Assembly: GCA_947561585.1 (NCBI GenBank)
Contig: CANNZV010000127.1
Coordinates: forward strand, 124,001-188,000
Origin: Caprella mutica
Lineage: Eukaryota > Arthropoda > Malacostraca > Amphipoda > Caprellidae
Direction: 5' to 3'
Length of the DNA stretch: 64,000 nucleotides
Under the pieces are notes generated by a model that saw only the letters and a list, made by a program, of their open reading frames with translations, searched no databases and was not told the DNA's origin. This document shows, piece after piece, positions 1-9,411 of the stretch; positions within the stretch are counted from its first letter, which is position 1; each line of letters begins with the position of its first letter. The position numbers and the translations under genes were made by a program.

Positions 1-689
1 ACTTATCGAGTGTTCAATTGCTACACAATTATTCTGATGTCTACTACCAGAAGACTGAGCACAAGTAAACATTGCATGGGTAACTACAACAAAAATATAA
101 CATAAATATTATCTTGAGATATGTTATCAATTCAATTTTTATAAGCTAATTCCAAGTTATCGAACAGTTACACATTTTCGATCATATAGACAATCATTAA
201 ATTTTATAGTAAGTATAACTTAACTCTTTATTTTAATTGGTATCCATGATATCTTCAGATCTATTGAATACCAATTAAAAGAAAAGTTAAATAATTATAT
301 TGAATATTGAAACTTTCTGGGAATATTAATTGAAGGTATTTATCGTAAAATTTAGAGCATTTTGCCTACTTTTGCCCTCATTAAATTTCATAGTAATTTA
401 ATTATTTACTCTTGTACATTTAATTAAGGCTGAAATTAATTGGTTGCTTTAAACGAATGGACGCTATAAAAGAGATGAAATGAATAACACTTTTATGAAG
501 GAGTAACAAGAGAAAAAAATGAATTTCAATAAAATATATTGAAGAACATTAGTTACAAGTTTTTCCCACAATATATAATATTGATTTTTTTAATTCTTCA
601 TATTTTGAAATAAACATCAGCACTCAGTTGCGTTTGCATTTAATTTTTTTTAATTTTATTTATTAATTCTCTAATAAATTTACAATGGA

Positions 690-745
690 TATAAAAGTGA
701 GGACGTTTCGTCTGTTCACTGAAGACATTTTCAGGTTAATCTGAA
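690..745 (-). other. GAAACGTC motif with short stem; possible decayed hammerhead-like core
   Basis: Read on the minus strand, CCTGAAAATGTCTTC is followed by AGACGAAACGTCCTCAC; GTCT and AGAC can pair as a short stem. Hammerhead ribozymes, including those known in Penelope-like retroelements, have a CUGAUGA..stem..GAAA core. Here the first core box is altered and no cleavage site is assigned. The same segment recurs at 8,990-9,065, 11,930-12,000, 18,850-18,908 and 26,020-26,095. Ribozyme activity is inference only. Confidence 0.3.
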
Positions 746-1014
746 TAGAAAGATAAAGTAATTAAATGAAATAAAGATGAACAGCACAGTTTGAAATGGT
801 TAACTGTTACTAACAATATTACATTCTATCGAATAATACACCATTAGTCTTATTTGGAGAGAAACAATATACTCTATTGCACTAATTAACATGAATTGAT
901 ACCTTCTCAAAAACAGATGTTAGTACAGACTGTACAGTGAATGTACAGGTGTGGCTGCGACAGTTGGGTCTCACTAACCAGTTTATCAATCATTGATTCG
1001 TATTTTCTTTCATG

Positions 1015-1194
1015 GGGTAAATTTCGAGTTATTGGACGATTCTACATTTTCGATCATTCAGAAAATATATTTTAATAAATTAATAATTAATTTTTATATA
1101 TATTTTTTTTGTTTAAAAATAAAATATTTTAGTTATTAATTTTTTTTCATATATGTTCGAAGATGTATAACCGTGCAATAACTCGTAACTTACC
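1015..1194. mobile_element. Family H hairpin MITE
   Basis: The left arm (GGGTAAATTTCGAGTTATTG..CATTTTCGATCATTC) is the inverted complement of the right arm (ATATGTTCGAAGATG..AACTCGTAACTTACCCC). The loop is very AT-rich. It is one of more than a dozen copies or half copies of this palindrome in the window, and no transposase is encoded. Superfamily unknown. Confidence 0.75.
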
Positions 1195-1510
1195 CCAGTG
1201 TATTTATCATCCTAGTTATTTTCTAAAGTGTAGAACTGTTTGTTTTTAGTTTATTTTGTTTGACAGATTAATGATACCGGTATCGGACAGACGTATCTGT
1301 TATCTGATGTATTTACATCGCTAATTAATTCATAATAGTTATTTCTATTGAGATATATAGTTAATTATTCTTTGCACAAATGTTACCATTGTACTAATTT
1401 ATTCCATATCATTTTCCCTGTGTTTGTTATTGTAATTTTATCTGTTATTTACAGTTTAACATCTGCTATTTAAAATAACTCATATAGTTTTATTGGTTGT
1501 TATTTATGTG

Positions 1511-1735
1511 TCTTTCACAGAGTTTTAGAGGATAGCGCTAGGGTTATGCTCTTCATTTACGAGGTCTTAGATTGTGTGTTAGGTAGACTCGTAGGTTTCA
1601 TATAGTATCACTTCTTCATTTTCCTCTTCCAACCGTGAATGCATCCACCGGTGCTTGTGTCCTTTTTTTCAAATTCCTTGGTAAGTGACTGCATTCACGG
1701 AGTAGCTTTTCTGCATCCATTTATCCCTTTAATCT
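1511..1735. repeat. Dispersed repeat family R, copy 1
   Basis: Carries GAGTTTTAGAGGATAGCGC, then a segment ending in CACTTCTTCATTTTCCTCTT, then CCTTGGTAAGTGACTGCATT. Related copies lie at 12,870-13,085, 26,990-27,140, 36,395-36,565, 48,640-48,845 and 51,055-51,480. The minus strand of the 36 kb and 48 kb copies reads like degraded protein (both contain SASEPK), so R may derive from a coding element. Identity unknown. Confidence 0.6.
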
Positions 1736-2060
1736 TGCACACCTCAACTTTAGATCTTCAAATTTGTGGTGCGCAAGATTCGCCCCGTACGCAACTGCTC
1801 GAGTATTCGCCCCTTGCGACCCTATTCTCTTCTTTGGATGATGGATAGCTACTCTTTTCCATTTTCTTGCTCTAAAGAAAGCGTTTGACTCTGTGTCCAA
1901 TGACATAAAGCTATCCAAATTATCTGACTATGGTAAGCGTAACCACTCTCTTGTTCCGCTCTTACCTATCGGGGTGAACTGACGTGTTTTTGGTAATGGT
2001 GCGAGTTATGGCTGACGAGTAGTGACCAGAGGTAGTGTTTTGGGGGGTATTCGTTTCATT
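1736..2060 (+). pseudogene. Non-LTR retrotransposon reverse transcriptase fragment
   Basis: At 1,860-1,935 the plus strand reads LALKKAFDSVSNDIKLSKL, which matches the conserved first RT block of non-LTR elements (a KKAFD(S/T)V(S/N)H-like motif). Downstream the frame is lost, but remains of the GVPQGSVLG box survive as GGTAGTGTTTTGGGG near 2,031. A better preserved duplicate is at 15,112-15,485. Family-level assignment (Jockey/CR1-like) is inference. Clearly dead: short, with stops and a deletion in the PQG box. Confidence 0.7.
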
Positions 2061-2149
2061 ATATTTAAAATAATCTAATTCTAAATATTTTCTAAAATAT
2101 TCTAAATTTTCTGAATAATAATGAATAAAAGTAATTCAAACTTAAAAGA

Positions 2150-2620
2150 TTTATGTTGCAGTAACATGCAGTAACATGTACTCAGTTTTCTGGTAGTAGA
2201 CATCAGAACAAGAATGAAGGAAATTAGGAATTAAATGAACAGGTTAATTTTTTTCTGTTTTCTAAATATTTTTGTGTGTCTTCAAATACCTTAAAAAAAT
2301 TAAATCCTCTAATTGACTAACCAATAAAGCTCTGCATAAATAATTACTTCTCAAATATTTGATTAATTATTTCTTTGCTTGCTTTCTTAGCCTTCTTACG
2401 TGTTTGCTGTGTGTTTTCTGGTATAAATACTGGTTTTGATGTCCTTCCGGATCGTGTAGTTACGGGCTTAGACTCAATTTGTACTTCCTCTGAGGATAGA
2501 TTAATGTCTTCACTGGATGAGGTCATCCAAGTGTGTATTTCATGCTATGTTTTATTCACCCTATTTACTATTCCTTCTATGAAGACCCACAAAATTAAAT
2601 ATTAAAAAGCATTTCTTGTA
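2150..2620. mobile_element. Truncated family F foldback copy carrying an insert
   Basis: The left F end (GCTCAGTC-like, TTCTGGTAGTAGACATCAGA) lies at 2,178-2,215 and F interior (CTAACCAATAAAGC, TATGAAGACCCACAAAA) at 2,310-2,600. The right terminal inverted repeat is missing. About 200 bp of unrelated, less AT-rich sequence at 2,344-2,560 interrupts it. Confidence 0.6.
2344..2526 (-). pseudogene. Short ORF, possible LTR-retroelement polyprotein tail fragment
   Basis: The reading frame encodes 60 residues: an acidic serine-rich start (SSSEDINLSSEEVQ), then TTRSGRTSKPVFIPE and a lysine-rich tail. The RSGR-(x)-SKP-type basic patch resembles sequence found after the integrase in gypsy and BEL/Pao polyproteins, but it is short and could be chance. 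It sits inside an F element, so it is more likely a transposon fragment than a host gene. No other part of such an element was seen beside it. Confidence 0.25.
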
Positions 2621-3060
2621 ATTCAGGTAGCAGATATTCTGGCTTACACGGCTAATATTTTTGTTCAGTTAGATATACTGAATATTGATAATTTATTCAA
2701 ATATGAAATAGGCATTCATGTAAGTAATACAATTAATATTCTAGACTATGATCCAGATCTGCTAAGCAATATTCAAACAAACTCAAATTCCCATTCTTAT
2801 TCAATTAGATTATCGTCTGATACTCTAAACAAATACAGTAAATACAAATCATCAATTTTATTCACATTTTGCAATTTGTGAAATGAAATTGATAGTGATA
2901 TGAAATACAGGCAGACCCTGCTTTTATTTTATCTAGCTTGTATAGAAGCTGAAATAATTGCGAGGCACGTCTCGAAGTTATTACCGTACGTAGACATAGA
3001 AAACGATGACCAATATTTGCGATGTTTATTTCACGGTAACTACATAATTCTATATATTAT
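2621..3060. other. AT-rich sequence; part shared with 32,870-33,060
   Basis: No gene seen. From about 2,860 (ATACAGGCAGACCCTGC, then AATTGCGAGGCACGTCTCG) the sequence matches 32,890-33,060 with moderate divergence, so this is another old dispersed repeat of unknown type. Confidence 0.5.
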
Positions 3061-4282
3061 ATAAAATTCTATATTGAAATTTTAAAATGAAACAGTTAGC
3101 CTTGAAAAAAGCATCTAATTGAATTATAACTTATATGTCATTTTTCGAATATATCTTATATTTTGTTGAATATGTTCGAAATAAATTGTAGTACATCACT
3201 GCTTTGAACCAAAATAATCAGAATTTAGATAGAGGAATCGCTTAATCTAAATGTTACAAAGTATAAATACTCAGGTATATTTTTGCTTCAGTAACCCCAT
3301 GTAAGTAACTCTTTGCACCATAACAGTTATGGTGCAATCGTTCAGTTAGACGTAGGGTAAGTTCTGAGCTAGCAAACGGTTCCATATTTTCGATCATGTT
3401 AGAGAATTATTATAATTTAAGTCATTATTTTAATTATTTTATATTTTTAATCTAAATGATCGAAAATGTAGAATCGATTGGTAACTAGGAACTCAGCCTA
3501 AATACAACATTTGAATTTGTAACGGTAGCAAAAATATTAATGAAAAATAATTTAAACTCAAACGCAATAGGTTATTTTTTTGTTGCAGTTACCCATGCAA
3601 TGTTTTTTTGTGCTCAGTCTTCTGGTAGTAGACATCAGAACGAAAATGATTTAATGAAATAAGCAGCTTCTTTCTCCTCCTTATTGCTTTTTCGTCTTTC
3701 AAATATTTTTATGGGTTTTCATAGACCTTTAAAGAATTAAATCTCGAACATTTTATGAATAACTTCATTGGTTAGTTTGCCGCTAGGGGTTCTATCCTGA
3801 AGCTGTCTGTGGTGAATGGGAGAGAAGGGGCCCAAACTTTGACCAATCAAGGTTCATAGAATGAAAAGTTACTTCATTGAATAAAGTATTTAATCACCAC
3901 TCACTGGTGGCTGCCATATTGATTCCGTGACGTCACACTCTAAATTTTCCCATTTTGAACATGTACAGCAAACTCAGTCAAAAATGAATGAATTTCCTCA
4001 TTTGACGAGGATTAGAATTGATTAAAAATATCAATTAATTATTGATAAGATGAATGTTTGGCTATCAAATTTCTTACGTCACTGAATGTTTTTTCAATTT
4101 GGTGACACATAATTTAAAAGCAAATAATTTTGTTACCCAATTACTCATGTTTCGAACTAAATTTACTGTCTGTGAACTAACCAATAAAGTCTAAATAATT
4201 GGTTACGACTTTTTCTTTAAGATATATGAAGACCCACAATAATATGGATGAGAAGCATCCATATCTTTGTGTGCAGGATGTC
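3060..4282. repeat. Composite repeat block B, copy 1 (H then F)
   Basis: Matches 23,930-25,260 in order: a 280-bp non-coding segment (AAACAGTTAGCCTT..TTCAGTAACCCCATGTAAG), an H hairpin (3,355-3,502), then an F element starting near 3,585. The F interior holds the conserved segment with CACCACTCACTGGTGGCTGC and CGTGACGTCACACTC. The F element is interrupted by a DIRS-like insertion, and its right end resumes at 8,793. Confidence 0.75.
3355..3502. mobile_element. Family H hairpin MITE
   Basis: The left arm GGGTAAGTTCTGAGC..CATATTTTCGATCATG pairs with the right arm ATGATCGAAAATGTAGAATC..AACTCAGCCTAAA. The loop is AT-rich. An F element begins about 85 bp to the right, the usual arrangement here. 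Confidence 0.75.
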
Positions 4283-4321
4283 TTATTATTTTAAAATTTT
4301 CTTCTTGATTTAACAATCTAG

Positions 4322-4346
4322 GCACTTCCGATCTATTTTGGAAGTG
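4322..4346. other. Hairpin in the 5' leader of the DIRS-like element
   Basis: CACTTCC and GGAAGTG are separated by about 10 bases, in the leader between the left end and the gag-like ORF. It may be part of the terminal structure used to form the circular intermediate known for DIRS elements, or be chance in AT-rich DNA. Confidence 0.3.
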
Positions 4347-4656
4347 ACTACTGTTATCTCTCTATCTCTTACAAATTTCTACTGTATTAAAATCCTACCT
4401 TGCATTTCAGATTACAATTAGAAAAATTTTGTATTTATTTCTTCACTTTTGATTTCAAACTTTTAGTTAGATAATTTAGAACTCTTGTGTGCCATTGAAA
4501 AGGCTGATGTGCTCTGAAAACACCACTGAAATCTCTCCAACTTGGATGTGTTGTTCCAGCATAACTAGTTCAATGTCTAGTTCAATGTCTCTTGCCTTAG
4601 CAAGCTTTTTACGGTTCACTAACCACAATTTCTTTCAGTTTTATAAAATTTGTGAT

Positions 4657-6061
4657 ATGGATTCTGATAAAAGAAAAGGAGCGACTTCAGATTCAGATTT
4701 GTCTTCAAAAAGATCAAAATTTGGACAAGATGCTTCTTCTAAGCGACATATCTCGACAGATCCCTACCCTCGTGTTGGGGTATCGGACAATGTTGAAGGC
4801 TTTAAGCCCCTTCTTATGAAAAACTCAGAGCCTCTCCTTTCGTCACTGAGGAAAGAGACTCTCCCTCTTCAGAAGAGCGTAGACCTTTCTGCCATTTCAC
4901 ACATTGATAATGGACCTAGCTCTGTCTCAGGTACGTGTGCACAGGTATTAGAAAACCCTGGCTCTTCGAAGCGTACGTCTGGACCCTCTGCGCGTACGAA
5001 CGAAAAAAAATCCTCTGTTAAACCACGACATATGAAGGGAATAAGTTCTGGCACTACAAAACCACTGAAAGCAAAGAAGGCACGGAGGTCTAAACGAACT
5101 TCAACAGTTGCATCTTCAGATTGTGACAAGAGCGACTCTTCGGAAGCCCGCTCTGTATCTGACCCTTCCTTGAAAGATTCTGTCGTAGAGTTGACAAAAC
5201 AGGTGCAATACCTCACGAATCTGGTTCTGTCCCAAAACACGCCACACGCTGGTCCCTCCTCATCTTTGCCACCCTACCTCTTCGGAGACCCCGGTTGCGT
5301 CTCTCGGTACTCCATCTACAGTCTCCGGAAATCCTGGTGAGGTTCTCTTCTCCGTCGGAAACCAGTCCAACGCAACAAAAGCAGATTTCACAGGAGGGCT
5401 GCCTGCAGGTGAGCATTTGCCCGAACGTATAAAAACCAAAATATGGTCTGATGCATATGTAGATTTCTATACCTTGTTGCATCCCGAACATGAAGACTCG
5501 TATAGTCTATCTTTCTCCTCCTCCTCACAACACTCTTTGACTGCCTTGCCCAGGAAGCATCGCCCTCTTTCCGAAAGAGAATGGTGTAAGGCCTTTGATG
5601 ATTACCTAGCTGTCTACTCCCGAAAATTTCCGTCTTTAGTTACCGACGTCATCACCTACGGGAAGTTCATCAAAGACCTGATGGATCAAGGTTTTAATTG
5701 GTCGTTTTATGATGCTTGCTTCAGGAAAGACAGAGAGTTTAATCGTTGTCCTTGGACGAACATACGTGTCGACCTACAAATAAAAGCTACGTTTCCAAAA
5801 CAACCAATTCGTCCATTCCGCCAGAGCTTCGACGGTCCTCAAAACCATCATAACATGATGAAAATACCTGGAGGGTTTTGTTTTCGCCACCACACGAAAG
5901 GAATACACTGTCTCGTCGCAAAATGCAGGTACAATCACCAGTGCCCCAAATGTCGTGGACCACATCCACTTTTCCAATGCCTCTCAGACCAGCGACAATT
6001 TGCCCTCCCCGGTTCAAGTACAACTACTTGTCCCGTTACTAGAGGGATACAAAGACTCTGA
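4657..6061 (+). pseudogene. DIRS gag-like ORF1, one frameshift
   Basis: Likely start is the ATG at 4,657 (MDSDKRKGATSDSD). The first half is a low-complexity Ser/Lys/Arg-rich region with basic patches. Near 5,250-5,275 the frame shifts by one base: the original frame runs into a stop at 5,338, while the second frame stays open to 6,061. The second half has a W-x-x-AF-x-x-Y-x-x-x-Y region typical of DIRS ORF1 (EREWCKAFDDYLAVYSRKF) and a C-terminal zinc cluster with CFRHHTKGIHC and CRYNHQCPKCRGPHPLFQC. Probable role: nucleocapsid-like binding of element RNA. It overlaps ORF2 by about 107 bases. A real programmed shift is possible, but a simple indel in a dead copy is likelier. Confidence 0.75.
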
Positions 6062-7571
6062 GTACGTGATAAAAGGTTTTTCAGAGGGTTTCTACTTGAA
6101 TTTTACAGGTACAGATAGCAATTTGCATTGCAAAAATTCTCTTTCAGTCTCCGAAAATCCTGATCTCGTACATGAAAAGTTGTCCTCAGAATTATTTTCC
6201 TCTCGTATATCAGGTCCTTACGATGAACCTCCTCTATTAAATTTTAAATGTTCACCTTTAGCGTTGAGACAGAAAAAAGATTCAGAAAAGTATCGTCTCT
6301 TACATAATCTTTCATACCCTTACAACTCGGACGCCGTCAACTATAATATAGACAAGAATGATTCCAAAGTGCAGTATGCCAATCTGGACGATGCGATAAA
6401 AATAATACAAACTCATAATACTTCCTATCTGGCTAAGGTTGATATAGCTGATGCGTTTCGAATAATACCTCTGCATCCATCACAATATCACCTCACCGGA
6501 TTTCAATTTTTAGATAAATTTTATTTTGATAAATGTTTGCCTATGGGATGCTCAAGCTCTTGTAAGATTTTTGAAAGATTCTCTGATGCTATTAAATGGA
6601 TCCTGCATTATCACTATAAAATTACACATATCGTCAAAGTTCTCGATGATTTTCTTTTCATTGCAGATACACCTAGTGAGTGCTCTCGCTGCTTATCTTC
6701 TTTCTATGATTTATGTCAAATTATAGGTGTACCCATTGCGTACCATAAGACCGAAGGACCAACTAGGTGCCTAACTTTTCTAGGAATCGAATTAGACACC
6801 GATCTTATGGTGGCTAGACTACCAGTTGAAAAATTAATAGATTATGCAGACACTATTGTAGACCTTTTAAATACTTCGAGCTGTACTTTGAGATCACTGA
6901 AATCAATTTTAGGGAAACTTCAGTTTTCGTGCTCTGTAGTGTCAACTGGTCGCCCTTTTCTGCGTCGTTTATATGACTGCACAATAGGAGTAAAGAAACC
7001 TCACCATTTTGTCAAACTAACAGCACATATGAAAGAGGACCTGAACCTTTGGCTTCAATTTCTCAAACATTATAATGGTGTTACTATTATTAAGCCACGT
7101 GCTATATTAAACTCGGTTGACATTAATCTTCATACTGATAGCTCTAAATTCGGCTATGGAGGAATATATAAAACTCATTTCTTTTACGGTAAATTTCCCG
7201 AGAGATGGAAGAAGTTTGATATTCAAGTGCTAGAGCTTTACCCTATTTATATATTGGTCAATGTTTTTGTAACTTCGTTCAGTAATTCCAGCATAAATTT
7301 TCTCTGTGACAATAGCTCTGTAGTATCTGCTTTAAATAAGCAAACTTCTCGGAATAAAGATGTCATGAAACTGTTGAGACCTCTTGTCCTTCTCTTCTTA
7401 AAGCACAATATCAAATTTCACGCCACTCACATCCCTGGTAAAATAAATGTTTTATGTGACCTACTTTCTCGTGCACAGGCACCTTTGGCGATGCTAGCTA
7501 CGAGTGGACTAGACAGTCTACCTACGGCTATCCCACAGCACCTTCGACCTCACAACTTCAAGCTTCTGTAA
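5955..7571 (+). CDS. DIRS reverse transcriptase-RNase H (ORF2)
   Basis: An uninterrupted frame of 538 codons. The RT domain spans roughly residues 100-300: block A has VDIADAFR at residues 162-169 (first catalytic Asp 163), and block C is VLDDFLFI with the Asp pair at 231-232; LDD in place of YADD is usual for DIRS. LGIELDTDLMVARLP is the post-catalytic region. RNase H covers about residues 390-505, with candidate acidic residues D395 (HTDSSKFGYGG), E427 (QVLELYPIYIL), D452 (FLCDNSSVV) and D502 (VLCDLLSR). It would copy element RNA into DNA and remove the RNA strand. The true start may lie inside or upstream of the overlap with ORF1. No inactivating change was seen in this ORF. Confidence 0.9.
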   Translation: MDHIHFSNASQTSDNLPSPVQVQLLVPLLEGYKDSEYVIKGFSEGFYLNFTGTDSNLHCKNSLSVSENPDLVHEKLSSELFSSRISGPYDEPPLLNFKCSPLALRQKKDSEKYRLLHNLSYPYNSDAVNYNIDKNDSKVQYANLDDAIKIIQTHNTSYLAKVDIADAFRIIPLHPSQYHLTGFQFLDKFYFDKCLPMGCSSSCKIFERFSDAIKWILHYHYKITHIVKVLDDFLFIADTPSECSRCLSSFYDLCQIIGVPIAYHKTEGPTRCLTFLGIELDTDLMVARLPVEKLIDYADTIVDLLNTSSCTLRSLKSILGKLQFSCSVVSTGRPFLRRLYDCTIGVKKPHHFVKLTAHMKEDLNLWLQFLKHYNGVTIIKPRAILNSVDINLHTDSSKFGYGGIYKTHFFYGKFPERWKKFDIQVLELYPIYILVNVFVTSFSNSSINFLCDNSSVVSALNKQTSRNKDVMKLLRPLVLLFLKHNIKFHATHIPGKINVLCDLLSRAQAPLAMLATSGLDSLPTAIPQHLRPHNFKLL

Positions 7572-8470
7572 ATAGTCTTGTAGCTAGATCCTATGAGTCT
7601 AACACTCCTTTAAATTACAAACGTTACTGGGACAAATTCACAAATTTCATAGCTTCACACAAAATTAATCAGACCTTCCCATTTAATTCAAATACCGTAG
7701 CATTGTTCATAATCTTTTTGCTAAATCTTAACTTAAAAACTAGTACCATCCGGTCTCATCTCTCCGCTATTGCCACTGTACATAAATTATATAATGAAAC
7801 TGATCCTACTGCTTCTTACGTGATTACACGTATATTGAAGGGCGCAGAAAAATCAAAAAGTCACGTTGCTTCTGTCTGTCTTTTACCAATATCTTCTGTT
7901 TTTCTTGATGAAATTATCGTAGTATTACACAACCTACTACCAGAATACGAGTTTTTCCTTTTCAAGTCTCTTTTTCTGTTGTGCTATTACTGTTGTTTAA
8001 GGGTCAGTGAAATAGTTCATTGTCCAAAAACTAATCATACTTTACAATTGCATAATTTCTCGATTCGCTCCCCTCCCTCTCCCCCATTGGTAAAAATCAA
8101 TTTTACCTCTTACAAGCATTCATCCGAACCAGTTACAATTTTACTTCCTCCTTCAAAGAATAAAAACTGTCCCGTTGTTTCTCTCCTAGATTATGTATCG
8201 CGTAGAGGAGACTCTCCTGGACCTCTCTTTATTCTTCAAAATTTAAAACCGATTACCAGACGGTACTATGTAAATACCCTGAAAACCGCTATTTCCATCA
8301 CTGGTGTTTCTCCAGATAGATATAACACCCATTCGTTCAGAATTGGACGAACCACTGATTTGGCCAAAATGGGTGAACCATCTCACCTCATAAAACTAGC
8401 TGGTAGATGGCGCAGTGACGCCTATCAAAAATATATTAGATATGACCATTTCTCCGTGAACACTAAATGA
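7460..8470 (+). CDS. DIRS tyrosine recombinase (ORF3)
   Basis: Open from just after a stop at 7,457 to the stop ending at 8,470, overlapping the end of ORF2 by about 110 bases in another frame. The N-terminal part reads as a SAM-like core-binding domain (NYKRYWDKFTNF, then TSTIRSHLSAI). The catalytic set is present: Arg in CCLRVSEIV (codon at 8,000), H-x-x-R in HSFRIGR (8,330-8,341), GRW, and nucleophile Tyr in AYQKYIRY (8,432). It would join the circular DNA intermediate to the chromosome without a staggered cut. No ATG lies before the core domain, so expression probably needs read-through, frameshift or reinitiation, or an upstream start has been lost. Confidence 0.85.
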   Translation, partial: PTFSCTGTFGDASYEWTRQSTYGYPTAPSTSQLQASVNSLVARSYESNTPLNYKRYWDKFTNFIASHKINQTFPFNSNTVALFIIFLLNLNLKTSTIRSHLSAIATVHKLYNETDPTASYVITRILKGAEKSKSHVASVCLLPISSVFLDEIIVVLHNLLPEYEFFLFKSLFLLCYYCCLRVSEIVHCPKTNHTLQLHNFSIRSPPSPPLVKINFTSYKHSSEPVTILLPPSKNKNCPVVSLLDYVSRRGDSPGPLFILQNLKPITRRYYVNTLKTAISITGVSPDRYNTHSFRIGRTTDLAKMGEPSHLIKLAGRWRSDAYQKYIRYDHFSVNTK

Positions 8471-8492
8471 ATTTCCTTTTAATTTTTTTTCT

Positions 8493-8548
8493 TGGGGTGT
8501 CGTCATTTCCCTGTGGGATATGACTTTGGGTTTTCTCGACACCCCAAT
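8493..8548. other. Stem-loop downstream of the recombinase ORF
   Basis: GGGGTGTCG and CGACACCCC form a 9-bp perfect GC-rich stem around a loop of about 37 bases, just after the ORF3 stop, in DNA that is otherwise very AT-rich. It could be a 3' structural or termination signal of the element, or part of its terminal repeat system. Confidence 0.5.
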
Positions 8549-8792
8549 TTATATTCTTTGCAAAATTCGTTCTTCATTATATCTATTTTCTTAGTTTTGC
8601 CTTATTTTAGTTTCCAATGTATCATTTAGTAAATTAAAATTTATATCCTCTGTTCACTTAGTAAATTTAAATTCATACAATCTGTTCACCATATGTGTTA
8701 TCAGTAACTATTTAAAATTTTATATAAATTTCCACCCAAGTTGGGTTTCATTAATCCTCCACACAAATTTTTTTATTAGAAATAAGACCATC

Positions 8793-8862
8793 GACTACCA
8801 GAAGACTGAGCACAAATAAACATTGCATGGGTAACTGCAATAAAAATTGCCTATGAGTTTGA
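8793..8862. mobile_element. Right end of the F element interrupted by the DIRS insertion
   Basis: GACTACCAGAAGACTGAGCA and ATTGCATGGGTAACTGCAAT are the F right terminal repeat. They resume exactly where the left part at 4,282 stops. Confidence 0.75.
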
Positions 8863-8935
8863 ATTATTCATATAAATATTTTTGCCACACTTACCAATTC
8901 AAGTGTTGTGTTTAGAGTAAGTTCCGAATTATTGT

Positions 8936-9140
8936 TAGTAAGAGTTTTTCCATTTCAAACTGTGCTGTTCATCTTTATTTCTTTTAATTACTTTATCTTT
9001 CTATTCAGATTAACCTGAAATTGTCTTGAGTGTATTGACGAAACGTCCTTACTTTTATACCCATTTGTAAATTTATTAAAGAATTATAAAGAATAAAATT
9101 ACCGGAACAAAAATAATTTTTAGAGCTAAATAAAAATGTG
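8936..9140. repeat. Inverted partial copy of block A (GAAACGTC segment)
   Basis: The complement of the segment seen at 660-800, 11,830-12,060 and 26,000-26,160, here in the opposite orientation (TTGACGAAACGTCCTTAC on the plus strand). Non-coding. Confidence 0.65.
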
Positions 9141-9198
9141 CTTTCAAATGTGAAAAAATAAAACTGATTTGTCAGTTGGTTCAATTGGAAATATTTAG

Positions 9199-9352
9199 GG
9201 TAAGTTCTGTGTTATCTGAAGTTCCACATTTTCGATTAAAAGTAAAAAATATTTGTATTCAAAATTTAGAGTCAATATGTAAAATTATATATTTGTTTTC
9301 ATATGATCGAATATGTGGAATCGTTTGATAATTTTGCACTCAGCATAAAGAC
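9199..9352. mobile_element. Family H hairpin MITE
   Basis: The arms GGGTAAGTTCTGTGTTATC..CATTTTCGAT and ATATGATCGAATATGTGG..are mutual inverted complements with an AT-rich loop. An F element starts about 60 bp to the right. Confidence 0.75.
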
Positions 9353-9411
9353 AGCACTTGAATTGGTAACTGTAGCAAAATAGAATAATTATAACTCGAT
9401 AGCATTGTGCA

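Larger units (their letters stand above)
1..1550. repeat. Composite repeat block A, copy 1
   Basis: Non-coding block repeated at 25,278-27,030 with only scattered differences, and in part at 11,500-12,880. It starts inside the right end of a family F foldback element (about 1-117, with the terminal run GGGTAACTACAACAAAAA). An H-type half follows (143-310), then a segment containing the TATA-like string GCTATAAAAGAGA (about 468), a GAAACGTC-type segment (660-780), and a second H copy (1,015-1,194). Compared with 25,278-27,030 it lacks about 170 bp near 1,480. No ORF of interest. Confidence 0.8.
4283..8792 (+). mobile_element. DIRS-like tyrosine-recombinase retrotransposon
   Basis: About 4.5 kb with three overlapping reading frames in the DIRS order: gag-like, RT-RNase H, tyrosine recombinase. 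Boundaries come from the interrupted F element: the F sequence GATGTC-TACTACC is split, with GATGTC just left (4,277-4,282) and GACTACC just right (8,793). The element ends share a weak inverted similarity (TTATTATTTTAAAA against the complement of TTTTTTTATTAGAAATAA). No target duplication is evident, as expected for a recombinase-integrated element. Hairpins lie inside both flanks (about 4,322-4,346 and 8,493-8,548). One frameshift in the gag ORF argues that this copy is not fully active. Confidence 0.85.

Noticed and set aside
468..481. TATAAAAGAG as a host gene promoter
   Set aside because: Repeated with its surroundings in four places and followed by no ORF; at most a promoter remnant of a repeat.
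4869..5240. Minus-strand 123-codon ORF inside the DIRS gag region
   Set aside because: Shadow of the sense gag-like frame.
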